Below, one piece after another: positions 15,729-24,946 of a stretch of DNA of 55,744 bases; positions within the stretch are counted from its first letter, which is position 1; every line of letters begins with the position of its first letter. The DNA is from Microbacteriaceae bacterium (GTDB taxonomy: Bacteria > Actinomycetota > Actinomycetes > Actinomycetales > Microbacteriaceae). The translations under genes and the position numbers were made by a program. The stretch spans positions 1-55,744 of the forward strand of contig RDDZ01000057.1 in the NCBI GenBank assembly GCA_003852775.1, read 5' to 3'. Below the pieces are notes generated by a model, which ran no database searches, was not told where the DNA came from, and saw nothing but the letters and a program-made list of their open reading frames with translations.

Positions 15729-17045
15729 TTATCGCCGCGCGGACTCGGCGCTGGCGCGGCGGGCCGCGTCGAAGCCGGCCTGCAGGTCGGCCTTGAGGTC
15801 CTCGACGTTCTCGAGACCGACCGAGAGGCGCACGAGGCCGGGCGTGACGCCCGTCGTGAGCTGCTGCTCGGGGGTGAGCTGCGAGTGCGTCGTCGACGCC
15901 GGGTGGATGATGAGGCTGCGCACGTCGCCGATGTTGGCGAGGTGGCTGAACAGGCTCACGTTCTCGACGAGCGCACGGCCGGCGTCGACGCCGCCCTTGA
16001 GCTCGAACGACAGCACCGCTCCGGCGCCGCGCGGGGCGTACTTGTTGGCGGCCGCGTACCACGGGCTCGACGGGAGGCCGGCGTAGTTGACCGAGGCGAC
16101 GTCCGGGTGCTGCTCGAGCCACTCGGCGATCTCCTGCGTGTTCTGCACGTGGCGCTCGATGCGGAGCGAGAGCGTCTCGACGCCCTGGATGAGGCTGAAC
16201 GCGCTGTCGGGCGACAGGGCGGCACCGGTGTCGCGGAGGAGCGTGACGCGGGCCTTGATGATGTAGGCGATGCCGTCGCCCAGCACACCCGTGTAGCTCG
16301 CGCCGTGGTACGAGGGGTCGGGCTCGGTGAGGCCGGGGAACTTGTCGACGTGCTGCGACCAGGGGAACTTGCCGCCGTCGACGATGAGGCCCGCGATGAC
16401 CGTGCCGTGGCCGCCGAGGAACTTGGTGGCCGAGTGCACGACGATGTCGGCGCCGTGCTCGAACGGACGGATGAGGTACGGCGTCGCGATCGTGTTGTCG
16501 ACGATGAGCGGCAGGTCGTTCTCGTGCGCGATGCCCGAGACGAGCTCGATGTCGAGCACGTTGATGCGCGGGTTGCCGATCGTCTCCGCGAAGAACGCCT
16601 TCGTGTTCGGGCGGACGGCGGCACGCCACTCCTCGGGGTCGTCCTGGTTCTCGACGAAGGTGACCTCGATGCCGAGCTTGGCGAGGGTGTACTTGAAGAG
16701 GTTGTAGGTGCCGCCGTAGATGGAGCTCGACGACACGATGTGGTCGCCCGCGCCGGCGATGTTCAGGATCGCGTAGGTGATCGCGCTTGAGCCCGAGGCG
16801 GTCGCGAGCGCGGCCGTGCCGCCCTCGAGCGCCGCGATGCGGTCCTCGATGACCGCCTGCGTCGGGTTCATGATGCGCGTGTAGATGTTGCCGAACTCGG
16901 CGAGCGCGAAGAGGTTCTTCGCGTGGTCGGCGTTGTTGAACACGTACGACGTGGTCTTGTAGATCGGCGTCGCGCGCGCGTTGGTGACCGGGTCCGGTGC
17001 CGCACCGGCGTGGATCTGCAGGGTCTCGAACTTCCAGTCCGACAT
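15729..17045 (-). CDS. metY: O-acetylhomoserine aminocarboxypropyltransferase (sulfhydrylase)
   Basis: 438 residues, the length of the longer MetY form of Cys/Met-metabolism PLP enzymes. It makes homocysteine from O-acetylhomoserine and sulfide. The PLP-binding Lys is in [14 protein letters not shown]; also visible are [27 protein letters not shown], and the C-terminal [18 protein letters not shown] 17045 has GAGGAG about 7 nt upstream. The upstream leader carries a plausible -35/-10 pair (17098-17126). Together with metX it gives a direct-sulfhydrylation route to methionine. Confidence 0.96.
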   Translation of the reverse strand: MSDWKFETLQIHAGAAPDPVTNARATPIYKTTSYVFNNADHAKNLFALAEFGNIYTRIMNPTQAVIEDRIAALEGGTAALATASGSSAITYAILNIAGAGDHIVSSSSIYGGTYNLFKYTLAKLGIEVTFVENQDDPEEWRAAVRPNTKAFFAETIGNPRINVLDIELVSGIAHENDLPLIVDNTIATPYLIRPFEHGADIVVHSATKFLGGHGTVIAGLIVDGGKFPWSQHVDKFPGLTEPDPSYHGASYTGVLGDGIAYIIKARVTLLRDTGAALSPDSAFSLIQGVETLSLRIERHVQNTQEIAEWLEQHPDVASVNYAGLPSSPWYAAANKYAPRGAGAVLSFELKGGVDAGRALVENVSLFSHLANIGDVRSLIIHPASTTHSQLTPEQQLTTGVTPGLVRLSVGLENVEDLKADLQAGFDAARRASAESARR

Positions 17046-17097
17046 GGTTCGCTCCTCGTTCGGGTCGGCGGGCTCGTTGCCGCCCGCTTGCCTGGGA

Positions 17098-17126
17098 ACG
17101 TTACGGGCGCCCCGGCCCCGCGGCAA
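17098..17126 (-). promoter_or_regulatory. Candidate metY promoter
   Basis: On the minus strand TTGCCG (17126-17121) and TAACGT (17103-17098) are separated by 17 nt. The resulting leader would be about 45 nt and contains a GCGGG/CCCGC hairpin just before the ribosome-binding site. No SAM riboswitch core was recognised. Confidence 0.4.
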
Positions 17127-17168
17127 TTCGGGATGAAACGTCGCGTCACATGCGAGTCCCGCGGCGTC

Positions 17169-18278
17169 TCAGGAGCGTCGACGCGCGCCCGTCGGATCGG
17201 TGCGGGAGGCGGCCGGCGGGCGCTCGTCGCGGTCCACGAAGAGCCAGTTGGGCTTGGGCTCGATGAGCGGGCGGAACACCCTCCGCACCCACGGGCTCGC
17301 GAGCGCCACGGAGATCGCGAGCGACGCGAACACCATCGTGAGCAGCCAGATGGCGGAGGAGTGCTCGTCCTTCAGCACGCCCGACTCGCGGATCGGGTAG
17401 AGCACGAAGGAGTGCAGCAGGTACACGTACATGGTCGCCTGCCCGAACTCCGTGAAGAAGGTGCGGCGGCGGGGGATAAGCGTGAGGAACGCGGCCGTGA
17501 GCAGCACGGCGAACGCGATGAGGCCGAGCCGGAGGAGCCCCGCCCACCATTCCGGCTCGCCGAGCGCCTGGTACGAGTCGTCGTAGAAGAACCAGAACCG
17601 CAGATCGAAGGCGCGGAAGGGCTGGATGTTGACGACGACGACCGCGAGCCACGTCGCGAGCACGGCGAGCGAGACGAAGCGCACGCCCCACACGGCGCCG
17701 GAAGGGAGCGCGCGCCAGCGGTCCACGACCCCCCACGAGCGCAGTCTCCAGCCGAGCACGAAGAAGGGCAGGATGCCGATCGCCCGCGAGAGGGAGAACG
17801 TCGAGTCGACGTTGGCGAGGTAGCCGACGCCGACGGAGGCGACGACGGCCCACAGCAGCGGCCACCGCAGGAGCGCGAGGTACGGCAGCACGGCCCGGAA
17901 GATCGCGAGCGCGAGGAGGAACCACAGCGTCCAGTGCGGCTCGCTCGGGTTGAACGCGTTCTTGCCCTCGACGATCCACTGCACGAGCGACCAGATGGTC
18001 TGCATGATCACGTACGGCAGCACGATGTCGGTGAGCACGCGGCGCATCTGGCGCACGCCGGGCGGCGCGGCCTTCGAGAAGAACCCGGAGACGATCGCGA
18101 ACGCCGGCATGTGGAAGGCGTAGATGAACAGGTAGAGAGACAGCGCGTTGTCGGAGTCGGCGGTCTGCCGCTGGATCGCGTGGCCGACGACGACGAGCAC
18201 GATGCACGCGAACCGCGCGTTGTCCCAGAAGGGCACCCGCACGCGCGGCTTCGTCGGCACGGACGCGGTGTCGGTCAT
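17169..18278 (-). CDS. Acyltransferase 3 family membrane protein
   Basis: 369 residues with about ten predicted helices. The N-terminus (VPFWDNARFACIVLVVVGHAIQ) carries the catalytic-type His of acyltransferase 3 proteins (R/K-x10-H), and SLYLFIYAFHMPAFAIVSGFF is the conserved second block. The family O-acetylates envelope sugars or other extracytoplasmic acceptors; this one resembles the fucose-4-O-acetylase type. ATG 18278 is 6 nt behind a minus-strand TACCCT, giving a leaderless transcript and ruling out a longer N-terminus. The C-terminal tail is hydrophilic (Arg/Pro-rich). Divergent from the SDR gene. Confidence 0.85.
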   Translation of the reverse strand: MTDTASVPTKPRVRVPFWDNARFACIVLVVVGHAIQRQTADSDNALSLYLFIYAFHMPAFAIVSGFFSKAAPPGVRQMRRVLTDIVLPYVIMQTIWSLVQWIVEGKNAFNPSEPHWTLWFLLALAIFRAVLPYLALLRWPLLWAVVASVGVGYLANVDSTFSLSRAIGILPFFVLGWRLRSWGVVDRWRALPSGAVWGVRFVSLAVLATWLAVVVVNIQPFRAFDLRFWFFYDDSYQALGEPEWWAGLLRLGLIAFAVLLTAAFLTLIPRRRTFFTEFGQATMYVYLLHSFVLYPIRESGVLKDEHSSAIWLLTMVFASLAISVALASPWVRRVFRPLIEPKPNWLFVDRDERPPAASRTDPTGARRRS

Positions 18279-18284
18279 CCGTCC

Positions 18285-18325
18285 AGGGTAGGCGCGCTGC
18301 TCGCGCCGTGGCCGGGCAGTAGCGT
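18285..18325. promoter_or_regulatory. Divergent leaderless promoter pair
   Basis: TACCCT on the minus strand (18290-18285) is 6 nt before ATG 18278, and TAGCGT on the plus strand (18320-18325) is 6 nt before ATG 18332. The 29 bp between the -10 boxes must hold both -35 regions. Confidence 0.45.
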
Positions 18326-18331
18326 TTCCCC

Positions 18332-19102
18332 ATGGCATATCGCGTGGTCGTGACAGGGGCGAGCTCGGGCATCGGGGAGGCGACGGCGCGGCTGTTCGCC
18401 GCCCACGGCTGGGAGGTGATCGGCGTCGCACGGCGCGCCGAGCGCCTCGAGGCGCTCGCGGAGGAGGGCGTGCTCACCCCGATCGTCGCGGACGTCACCG
18501 TCGACGCCGACGTCGCGCGCGTGCGCGCCGAGATCGAGGCGGGCGGACCGCTCCACGCGCTCGTCAACAACGCGGGCGGCGCCGTGGGAACCGAGAGCGT
18601 CGAGGACGCGATCCCCGACGACTGGCGCGCGATGTACGAGGTCAACGTACTCGGCACGCAGCGGATGATCGCGGCGCTGCTCCCGTCGCTCCGCGCCGGC
18701 GCGGTCGAGCGCGGCTCGGGCGACATCGTCGCGGTCACCTCGATCGCGGGCCACACGGTCTACGTCGGCGGGGGCGGCTACAACGCGGCCAAGCACGCGC
18801 AGCACGCCCTCATGGCGGTGCTGCGGCTCGAGCTCGGCGGCGAGCCGCTGCGCGTCATCGAGATCGCGCCCGGCATGGTCAAGACCGACTTCTCGCTCGT
18901 GCGCTACCGCGGCGACCAGGCGGCGGCCGACGCCGTGTACGCGGGGGTCGAGAACCCGCTGCGCGCCGAGGACATCGCCGAGGCGATCGTGCACGCCGTC
19001 GAGCTGCCGAGCCACGTCGACCTCGACCTCGTGGTCGTGAAGCCCGTCGCCCAGTCCGCGGCGCGCACGATCCACACCGGGCCTCTCACGCCCAAGGGCT
19101 GA
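18332..19102 (+). CDS. Short-chain dehydrogenase/reductase
   Basis: 256 residues, classical SDR. Cofactor motif TGASSGIG (TGxxxGxG) at residues 8-15, NNAG in ALVNNAGGAV, catalytic Ser in VAVTSIAGH, and YNAAK (YxxxK). The ARRAERLEAL segment after beta-2 carries Arg residues that suggest NADP preference. GMVKTDF is the usual post-catalytic segment. It resembles the YdfG/serine 3-dehydrogenase-like group, but the substrate is uncertain. The ATG is 6 nt behind TAGCGT. The stop is 15 nt from the convergent MFS gene stop. Confidence 0.9.
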   Translation: MAYRVVVTGASSGIGEATARLFAAHGWEVIGVARRAERLEALAEEGVLTPIVADVTVDADVARVRAEIEAGGPLHALVNNAGGAVGTESVEDAIPDDWRAMYEVNVLGTQRMIAALLPSLRAGAVERGSGDIVAVTSIAGHTVYVGGGGYNAAKHAQHALMAVLRLELGGEPLRVIEIAPGMVKTDFSLVRYRGDQAAADAVYAGVENPLRAEDIAEAIVHAVELPSHVDLDLVVVKPVAQSAARTIHTGPLTPKG

Positions 19103-19117
19103 GCGGCCTCCGCGGCG

Positions 19118-20614
19118 TCAGTCCTCCGCCGGGACGACCTCCGGGAGGAGGTCCTCCTCGACGTCCGCGAACGCGAGCTTCGGCACGAAGAACAGCAGCA
19201 GCATGGCGACGACCGCGCCACCGCCGCAGATCGCCCACACGGTCATGTAGCCCGCGAGCGGCGCGACCGTGGTCTCCGCGACATCCGCCGCCGCCGTCAC
19301 GAGCACGACGCCGAACACCGCCGACGCGAACGCGCCGCCGATCGTCTTGGTCGTGTTGGTCATACCGGATGCGACGCCCGTCTGGCCGACGGGGGCCGCA
19401 GCCGCCGCGGCGGCGGGCAGGGCCGCGACGAGCGCGCCCGAGCCGAGGCCCGCGATGACCATGTTGAGGATGACCTGCCACACCTCGAGGTGGAACGGCA
19501 GGAACGACAGGTAGCCGACCGCGACGAAGGCCGTCGCGACGATGAGCGCGAGCCGCGGGGCGATGCGGCGCGAGATCGCCGCGAACAGCAGGGCGCCGAC
19601 GATCATCGCGACGAGGTAGGCGCCCACGAGGTACGAGCGGGTGTCCTCGTCGAGCCCGAGGCCGTAGCCGTAGGTCGCCGGGTCGGTCGCCGCGTAGGTG
19701 AGCAGCGGGGCCTGCGCGCCGAGGACGCTGATGCCGAAGAGCCCCGCCGTGATGAGGACGGGCCACATCGCGGGCTGCCGCATGACGCGCAGGTCGATGC
19801 CCGGGTCGGGGTGGCGCAGCTCCCAGCGCGCGAACATCCCGAGGATCGCGGCGCCGATGACGACGGAGACGACGAGCGCGACGACGCGCGTCTCCATGGG
19901 GATGAGCGTGTCGCCGATCTCCGAGATGCGCAGGAACACGAGCCCCGCCGTGATCGCGAGCAACCCCAGCGACAGCAGCGTGAATCCGACGCCGTCGAGG
20001 CTGCGGCGGCCCTGCGGCTCCGACTCCGGCACCCCGAACAGGATCGCGAAGAAGACGAGCGTGACCGCGATCGCGGGTACGAAGAGCGTGAGCATGAGGT
20101 CGCCGTCGACCGCGCGGAGCACGCGGCTCGCGCCGAGCGCGCCGATGATCGCGCCCGCCTCGAGCGCGACCACGAGGAAGCCGGCCGCGCGGCGCGTCTG
20201 CGAGCGACCCGAGCCGCTGCGCCGTCCGCGGTCGAAGATGAGGGCGACCTCGAGCGGCAGCCACACGACGTAGAACGCCTGCAGCGACCACGCGACGAGG
20301 AAGGTCGTGAAGTCGGCGGCGACCGCGAGCCACCACGTCGCGCCCGCCGTGAGCGCCGTCGTCACGAGCAGGATCCGCTTGTGCCCGTACATGTCGCCGA
20401 GCTTCGAGAACACCGGCACGACGATCGCCGAGAGCAGCAGTTGGGCGGCCTCGAACCAGTTGAAGTCGCCGTCGTGGATCGACAGGTGGCTCACGATGTT
20501 GGGGATGAGCGGGACGTAGAAGCCCTGCAGGATCCCGCTCGTCAACTCGACGAGGAAGAGGTAGCCGACGAGGGAGAACGTGATCGCACCGGTCGTGCGG
20601 GCTCGGGATGCCAT
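19118..20614 (-). CDS. MFS transporter, DHA2/EmrB-like
   Basis: 498 residues, about 14 predicted helices, as in the drug:H+ antiporter-2 family. The conserved loop 2-3 motif is KLGDMYGHKRILLVTT, and GAIIGALGASRVL occupies the motif C position. The last helices are followed by a short acidic tail. Substrate unknown; such proteins export drugs, metabolites or lipids. ATG 20614 is 6 nt behind a minus-strand TAGCAT (20626-20621), so the message is probably leaderless. Confidence 0.9.
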   Translation of the reverse strand: MASRARTTGAITFSLVGYLFLVELTSGILQGFYVPLIPNIVSHLSIHDGDFNWFEAAQLLLSAIVVPVFSKLGDMYGHKRILLVTTALTAGATWWLAVAADFTTFLVAWSLQAFYVVWLPLEVALIFDRGRRSGSGRSQTRRAAGFLVVALEAGAIIGALGASRVLRAVDGDLMLTLFVPAIAVTLVFFAILFGVPESEPQGRRSLDGVGFTLLSLGLLAITAGLVFLRISEIGDTLIPMETRVVALVVSVVIGAAILGMFARWELRHPDPGIDLRVMRQPAMWPVLITAGLFGISVLGAQAPLLTYAATDPATYGYGLGLDEDTRSYLVGAYLVAMIVGALLFAAISRRIAPRLALIVATAFVAVGYLSFLPFHLEVWQVILNMVIAGLGSGALVAALPAAAAAAAPVGQTGVASGMTNTTKTIGGAFASAVFGVVLVTAAADVAETTVAPLAGYMTVWAICGGGAVVAMLLLFFVPKLAFADVEEDLLPEVVPAED

Positions 20615-20620
20615 GAACGG

Positions 20621-20650
20621 ATGCTAGACCCCGCGGAGGGTCGGTACCGT
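20621..20650. promoter_or_regulatory. Back-to-back leaderless promoters (MFS / phosphoribosyltransferase)
   Basis: TAGCAT on the minus strand (20626-20621, 6 nt before ATG 20614) and TACCGT on the plus strand (20645-20650, 6 nt before ATG 20657) are only 18 bp apart, so each promoter's -35 must overlap the other's -10 region and the two should interfere. Confidence 0.45.
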
Positions 20651-20656
20651 TGAGGC

Positions 20657-21166
20657 ATGGCGGATGCGGAGCGCGAGGTCCTCGACTGGGAGCTCTTCGG
20701 GCGCGCCTCGCGTGAGCTCGCGGAGACGATCGCCGCCGACCGCTTCCGGCCCGACGCGATCGTCGCGATCGCGCGCGGAGGCCTCCCGCTCGCCGGTGCG
20801 CTCGGCTACGCGCTCGACGTCAAGATGCTCGGCAGCCTCAACGTGGAGTTCTACACGGGCGTCGAGACGCGTCTCGACGAGCCCGTGCTGCTGCCGCCGA
20901 CGCTCGACCAGGAGTCGCTCGCCGGCAAGCGCATCCTGCTCGCCGACGACGTCGCCGACTCCGGCCGCACCCTCGCGCTCGTGCTGCAGCTGCTCGAGGC
21001 GGGCGGTGGCGAGGTGCGCACGGTGTGCCTCTACGCGAAGCCCGGCACGGTGCACGAGCCCTACTACACCTGGCGGCGCACCGACCGCTGGATCATGTTC
21101 CCCTGGAGCGCGGCCGGGCCGGTCGCCTTCCCGGCCGACGACGAGGCGGCAGAGGGCGCCGCGTGA
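20657..21166 (+). CDS. Phosphoribosyltransferase family protein
   Basis: 169 residues. The PRPP-binding loop is unmistakable: [14 protein letters not shown] at about residues 95-108. The upstream [17 protein letters not shown] is the usual flexible-loop/PPi region of small purine PRTases, and the C-terminal [15 protein letters not shown] supplies the aromatic base-stacking region seen in xanthine/guanine PRTases. It would convert a free base plus PRPP to the nucleotide; base specificity is not certain. First gene of a tightly coupled operon (4-nt overlaps) with an S51-like protein and uracil-DNA glycosylase. Confidence 0.88.
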   Translation: MADAEREVLDWELFGRASRELAETIAADRFRPDAIVAIARGGLPLAGALGYALDVKMLGSLNVEFYTGVETRLDEPVLLPPTLDQESLAGKRILLADDVADSGRTLALVLQLLEAGGGEVRTVCLYAKPGTVHEPYYTWRRTDRWIMFPWSAAGPVAFPADDEAAEGAA

Positions 21167-21888
21167 GCGTGCACCTCGTGGGCGGGGGCTGGTCGCCCGG
21201 CGGCGACCCCGAGGTCACGTCCGCGTTCCTCGCGGAGGCAGCGGGGCGTGCCGCCGGGAGCGGGCGGATCGTCCCGCGCGTCGGCATCCTCATGGTCGTC
21301 GACGCGGACACCCCCTCGGCGGAGTACCGCGAGGGCTACCCGGAGTCGTTCCGCCGCGTCGCCGCGTGCGAGCCGGTCGTCACGATCGTCGGTTCGGGGG
21401 AGACCTTCGCGCCGAGCGTGCTCACGGGCATCGACGGCCTCGTCGTCGCGGGCGGCCTGACCCCGGCGTACCTCGCCGCCGTGGATCCGCTCGTGGAGGA
21501 GATCCGCCTGCTCGTGGCGGACGGCCTGCCGTACCTCGGCTTCTCGGCGGGGGCGATGATCGCCGCCGACCGCGCGATCGTGGGCGGCTGGCGCATCAAC
21601 GGCATCCCGGTGTGCCCCGAGGAGACCGCGGAGGACCTCGACGAGGTCACCGTCGTCGAGGGGCTCGGACTGGTCGACCTCGCGGTCGACGTGCACGCGG
21701 CGCAGTGGGGCACGCTCAGCCGCCTCGTCGCGGCCACGGAGGCGGGACTCGTCGACGGCGGCGTCGCGATCGACGAGCGGACCGCGCTCGTCGTGGGCGA
21801 CGACGGCTTCGCGGTGTTCGGCGAGGGCAGCGTGTGGCAGGTGCTGGACGAGCCCGCGGGCGTCATCGTGGGCACGCTCGGCGCATGA
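21163..21888 (+). CDS. Peptidase S51/type 1 glutamine amidotransferase-like protein
   Basis: 241 residues. The nucleophile elbow [11 protein letters not shown] (GxSAGA) is diagnostic of the S51 group (dipeptidase E, cyanophycinase); [14 protein letters not shown] corresponds to the GGN(T/Q)-like loop that binds the substrate carboxylate. [20 protein letters not shown] occupies the position of the catalytic-His DxHxxxRGRxGRL motif, with His present and the following Arg less conserved. Substrate uncertain, probably a peptide with an acidic residue. GTG 21163 overlaps the previous stop; the next gene starts in its stop (ATGA). Confidence 0.78.
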   Translation: MSVHLVGGGWSPGGDPEVTSAFLAEAAGRAAGSGRIVPRVGILMVVDADTPSAEYREGYPESFRRVAACEPVVTIVGSGETFAPSVLTGIDGLVVAGGLTPAYLAAVDPLVEEIRLLVADGLPYLGFSAGAMIAADRAIVGGWRINGIPVCPEETAEDLDEVTVVEGLGLVDLAVDVHAAQWGTLSRLVAATEAGLVDGGVAIDERTALVVGDDGFAVFGEGSVWQVLDEPAGVIVGTLGA

Positions 21889-22589
21889 CGCCGCCCCGCC
21901 CCATCTCCGAGCTCGTCGACCCGGGCTGGGCCGCGGCGCTCGAGCCCGTCGCACCGCAGATCGCGCGGATGGGGGAGCTGCTGCGCGCGGAGGTCGCCGC
22001 CGGCCGCCCGTACCTCCCGGCGGGCACCCACGTGCTGCGGGCGTTCACGCAGCCCTTCGACGAGGTGCGCGTGCTCATCGTCGGCCAGGACCCGTACCCG
22101 ACGCCCGGGCACCCGATCGGCCTCTCCTTCGCGGTCGAGCGCCATGTCCGTCCGCTGCCGAGGAGCCTGCAGAACATCTACAAGGAGCTCGCGTCCGACC
22201 TCGGCGTCACGCCCCCCGAGCACGGCGACCTGTCGGGCTGGAGCGGGCAGGGGGTCATGCTGCTCAACCGCGTGCTCACGGTGCGCGCGGGCGCCTCGGG
22301 GTCGCACCGCGGCATGGGGTGGGAGGCGGTGACCGAGCACGCCATCCGGGCCCTCGTCGCGCGCGACGCCCCGCTCGTCGCGATCCTGTGGGGTCGCGAC
22401 GCGGGCACGCTCCGCCCGCTGCTCGGCGACACGCCGATCATCGCCTCCGCGCACCCGAGCCCCCTCTCGGCGCATAACGGGTTCTTCGGATCGCGTCCGT
22501 TCAGCCGCGCGAACGCGCTCCTCGAGCAGGCGGGCGGGCGTCCGGTGGACTGGGACCTGCGCGGGCTCGACTCCGCCGTCACCGACTGA
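21885..22589 (+). CDS. ung: Uracil-DNA glycosylase (family 1)
   Basis: 234 residues. It removes uracil from DNA to start base excision repair. The motifs of family 1 are intact: water-activating GQDPYP (about 67-72), the uracil-specific LLNRVLTV, and the HPSPLS minor-groove loop followed by [12 protein letters not shown]. Length is normal for bacterial Ung. It is the third gene of the PRTase-S51-ung operon; the start ATG overlaps the upstream stop by 4 nt. Confidence 0.96.
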   Translation: MTPPRPISELVDPGWAAALEPVAPQIARMGELLRAEVAAGRPYLPAGTHVLRAFTQPFDEVRVLIVGQDPYPTPGHPIGLSFAVERHVRPLPRSLQNIYKELASDLGVTPPEHGDLSGWSGQGVMLLNRVLTVRAGASGSHRGMGWEAVTEHAIRALVARDAPLVAILWGRDAGTLRPLLGDTPIIASAHPSPLSAHNGFFGSRPFSRANALLEQAGGRPVDWDLRGLDSAVTD

Positions 22590-22641
22590 CCGGGAGGCGG
22601 GCTCCGCCGAAAGGGGGAGGCGAGCGGCGCTCGAAGATCGC

Positions 22642-22647
22642 TACCGT
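22642..22647 (+). promoter_or_regulatory. -10 box of a leaderless promoter (ABC exporter)
   Basis: TACCGT lies 7 nt before ATG 22655, favouring that ATG over the GTG at 22646, which would overlap the -10. Confidence 0.4.
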
Positions 22648-22654
22648 GGACGAC

Positions 22655-23554
22655 ATGGCCGGGCCCGTCATCGAGATCCAATCCCTGACCAAGCGTTTCG
22701 GCGGCACGACAGCCGTCGACGATCTGAGCTTCCGGGTCGAACCCGGCGTCGTGACGGGCTTCCTCGGCCCGAACGGTGCGGGCAAGACGACTACGTTGCG
22801 CTCGCTCGTCGGCCTCGTGCGCCCCACGAGCGGCCGCGCGACCTTCGACGGCCGCAGCTACCACGAGCTCGAGGCGCCGTTGCGCACGGTCGGCACGGCC
22901 CTCGAGGCGGCGAGCTTCCATCCGGGGCGGAGCGGCCGCGACCACCTGCGCGTCATGGGCGCCGCCGCGGGCATCCCGAGCGGTCGCGTCGACGAGGTGC
23001 TCGAGTGGGTGGGGCTCGCGGACGCCGGGCGCCGCCGCGTGGGCGGGTACTCGCTCGGCATGCGCCAGCGTCTCGGCCTCGCCGCCGCCCTGCTCGGCGA
23101 CCCCGGTGCGCTCGTGCTCGACGAGCCGATCAACGGGCTCGACCCCGAGGGCATCCGCTGGATCCGCGTCTTCCTGCGCGACCTCGCGGCCCAGGGCCGC
23201 ACCGTGCTCGTGTCGTCGCACCTCCTGAGCGAGGTGCAGCAGACGGTCGACCGCGTCGTCATCATCTCCCGCGGCCGCCTCGCCTACGAGGGCACCCTCG
23301 ACGGGCTCGAGGCCGGCGCGACGGCGCGCGTGCACGTCGACGCCGCCGACCGCGACGCCCTCGCCCGCGCCCTGCAGGCCGCGGGGGCGCAGGTCGACGC
23401 GGCCGCCGACGGCCTGCACGTCACGGGCCTCGACGCCGAGGCGATCGGCCGCCACGCGCTCGCCGCGGGCGTGCCCCTGCGATTGCTCGTGCCGCAACGG
23501 GAGGGCCTCGAGGACGTCTTCCTCGGGATCGTCGGAGAGGGGGAGATCCGCTGA
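22655..23554 (+). CDS. ABC-2 type transporter ATP-binding protein
   Basis: 299 residues. Walker A GPNGAGKTT, Q-loop-like region GTALEAASFHPGRSGRDHL, signature YSLGMRQRLG, Walker B ALVLDEPINGLDPEG, H-loop SSHLL. This signature form (SLGMRQR) is typical of BcrA/NatA-like exporters. The C-terminal 75 residues are the extension usual in this subgroup and end QREGLEDVFLGIVGEG. The ATG at 22655 is supported by the upstream -10 box. The stop overlaps the permease start by one base. Substrate unknown; antibiotic or lipid export is common for the subgroup. Confidence 0.93.
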   Translation: MAGPVIEIQSLTKRFGGTTAVDDLSFRVEPGVVTGFLGPNGAGKTTTLRSLVGLVRPTSGRATFDGRSYHELEAPLRTVGTALEAASFHPGRSGRDHLRVMGAAAGIPSGRVDEVLEWVGLADAGRRRVGGYSLGMRQRLGLAAALLGDPGALVLDEPINGLDPEGIRWIRVFLRDLAAQGRTVLVSSHLLSEVQQTVDRVVIISRGRLAYEGTLDGLEAGATARVHVDAADRDALARALQAAGAQVDAAADGLHVTGLDAEAIGRHALAAGVPLRLLVPQREGLEDVFLGIVGEGEIR

Positions 23555-24351
23555 TGCTGCGCTCGTTCCGCTCCGAGATGCTCAAGATCGCCACGACGCG
23601 TGCGTGGTGGGTGCTCGCCCTCATCCTCTTCGTCTGGACGGGCTTCAACGCCGCCGTCATCGCCGCCCTCGGCGGGGTGCTCGTCGACGAGGCGAACGGC
23701 ATGTTCGGCCCCGAGGCCGTGCCGCCGCTCGTCTACAGCACCGCGACCTCCATCGGCTACGTGTTCCCGCTCCTGTTCGGAGCGCTCGCCTCCACCTCCG
23801 AGGCGCGCCACCAGACGCTCACCCCGACCTTCCTCGCGACGCCGCGCCGCGGCCTCGTGCTCGGCGGCAAGATCGGCGCGGGCGTCGTGTGGGGCGCCGT
23901 CTTCGGCGTCGTCGGCCTCGTCGCGGCGGCGGGCCTCGGTGCGCTCGTCCTGCAGCTCGTGGGCGTCGACCCCGGTTTCGGCTCGAGCGACACCTGGGCG
24001 CTCATCGGCCGTGCGCTGCTCGCGATGGCGCTGTGGGCCGTCATCGGTGTCGGCCTCGGTGTGCTCATGCCCAACCAGGTCGCCGTCATCGTGACGGTGC
24101 TCGCGTTCACCCAGTTCCTCGAGCCGCTCCTGCGCCTCGGCACCGCGTTCTGGGAGTGGACGGCCGCGATCGGCCGCTTCCTCCCGGGCGCCGCCACCGA
24201 CGCGCTCGTCGGGTCGAGCATCTACGCCCTCGTCTCCGGGGGCGCCGCGAACGCCCTCGAATGGTGGCAAGGTGGACTCGTGCTCGCGGGCTACGCCGCG
24301 CTGTTCCTCGCGATCGGCGGGCTCACGACGTGGCGCCGTGACGTGACCTGA
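23554..24351 (+). CDS. ABC-2 type transporter permease
   Basis: 265 residues with six predicted helices, the usual form of ABC-2 permeases. The N-terminus (MLRSFRSEMLKIATTRAWWVL) is the short cytoplasmic helix preceding helix 1 that is common in this group, and TLTPTFLATPRRGLVLGGK is the conserved coupling loop between helices 2 and 3. Coupled to the ATPase gene (TGATG). The two probably form a (NBD-TMD)2 exporter. Confidence 0.9.
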   Translation: MLRSFRSEMLKIATTRAWWVLALILFVWTGFNAAVIAALGGVLVDEANGMFGPEAVPPLVYSTATSIGYVFPLLFGALASTSEARHQTLTPTFLATPRRGLVLGGKIGAGVVWGAVFGVVGLVAAAGLGALVLQLVGVDPGFGSSDTWALIGRALLAMALWAVIGVGLGVLMPNQVAVIVTVLAFTQFLEPLLRLGTAFWEWTAAIGRFLPGAATDALVGSSIYALVSGGAANALEWWQGGLVLAGYAALFLAIGGLTTWRRDVT

Positions 24352-24367
24352 GGCCGGAGGGGGCGGG

Positions 24368-24946
24368 ATGCTCGAAGAGGAATACAACCCGCGACGGAAG
24401 CTGCCGCCCCACCTGCGCCCGAAGCCGGAGCCGGAGCCCGCGTTCGCGTTCACGATCCGCGACGCGACCGAGCAGGATCTACCCGACATCCGCGAGATCT
24501 ACAACCACTACGTCGCCAACTCGACGGTCACGTTCGACGAGGAGCCTCAGACGCTCAAAGAGCTGCGCGCGAAGTTCCGCCACAACGCGAAGCTCGGCTA
24601 CCCGTGGCTCGTCGCCGTGTCTCCGTCGGGTCAGATCCTGGGCTACGCGTGCGCCTCGCCGTGGAAGCAGAAGGCGGCCTACCGCTACACGGTCGAGAAC
24701 TCGATCTACCTGGGGCCCGCCTCGACGGGCAAGGGACTCGGTAAGGAGCTCATGGCGGAGTTCCTGCGCCGCGCCAAGGAGGCGGGCATCAAGGAGGTCA
24801 TCGCGGTGATCGCCGACAAGGGCGCCGAGGCCTCGATCGCGATGCACAAGAACTTCGGCTTCAAGGAGATCGGGCACATGGGCAAGGTCGGCTACAAGTT
24901 CGACCGCTGGCTCGGCACCGTCCTCATGCAGAAGAGCCTCAAGTGA
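24368..24946 (+). CDS. GNAT N-acetyltransferase (phosphinothricin acetyltransferase-like)
   Basis: 192 residues. A 28-residue Pro/Lys-rich N-terminal extension precedes the GNAT domain: IRDATEQDLPDIREIYNHYV, NSTVTFDEEPQT, then acetyl-CoA-binding GPASTGKGLGKELMAEFL, ending with IAMHKNFGFKEIGHMGKVGYKFDRW. This pattern matches the Pat/MddA (YwnH-like) amino-acid-analogue acetyltransferases. In that family the CoA loop is Q/RxxGxG/A; here it is STGKGLG, with the first position substituted. ATG 24368 has a GGAGG about 9 nt upstream. The stop overlaps the GTG of the broken VOC gene. Confidence 0.88.
   Translation: MLEEEYNPRRKLPPHLRPKPEPEPAFAFTIRDATEQDLPDIREIYNHYVANSTVTFDEEPQTLKELRAKFRHNAKLGYPWLVAVSPSGQILGYACASPWKQKAAYRYTVENSIYLGPASTGKGLGKELMAEFLRRAKEAGIKEVIAVIADKGAEASIAMHKNFGFKEIGHMGKVGYKFDRWLGTVLMQKSLK

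Noticed and set aside
17046-17168. Possible SAM riboswitch upstream of metY
   Set aside because: The leader is about 45 nt from the predicted start and has only one short hairpin; no SAM-I, SAM-II or SAM-IV core was recognisable.
22646-22648. GTG 22646 as start of the ABC exporter ATPase
   Set aside because: It overlaps the TACCGT -10 box; ATG 22655 is 7 nt behind that box, fitting the leaderless pattern of this window.
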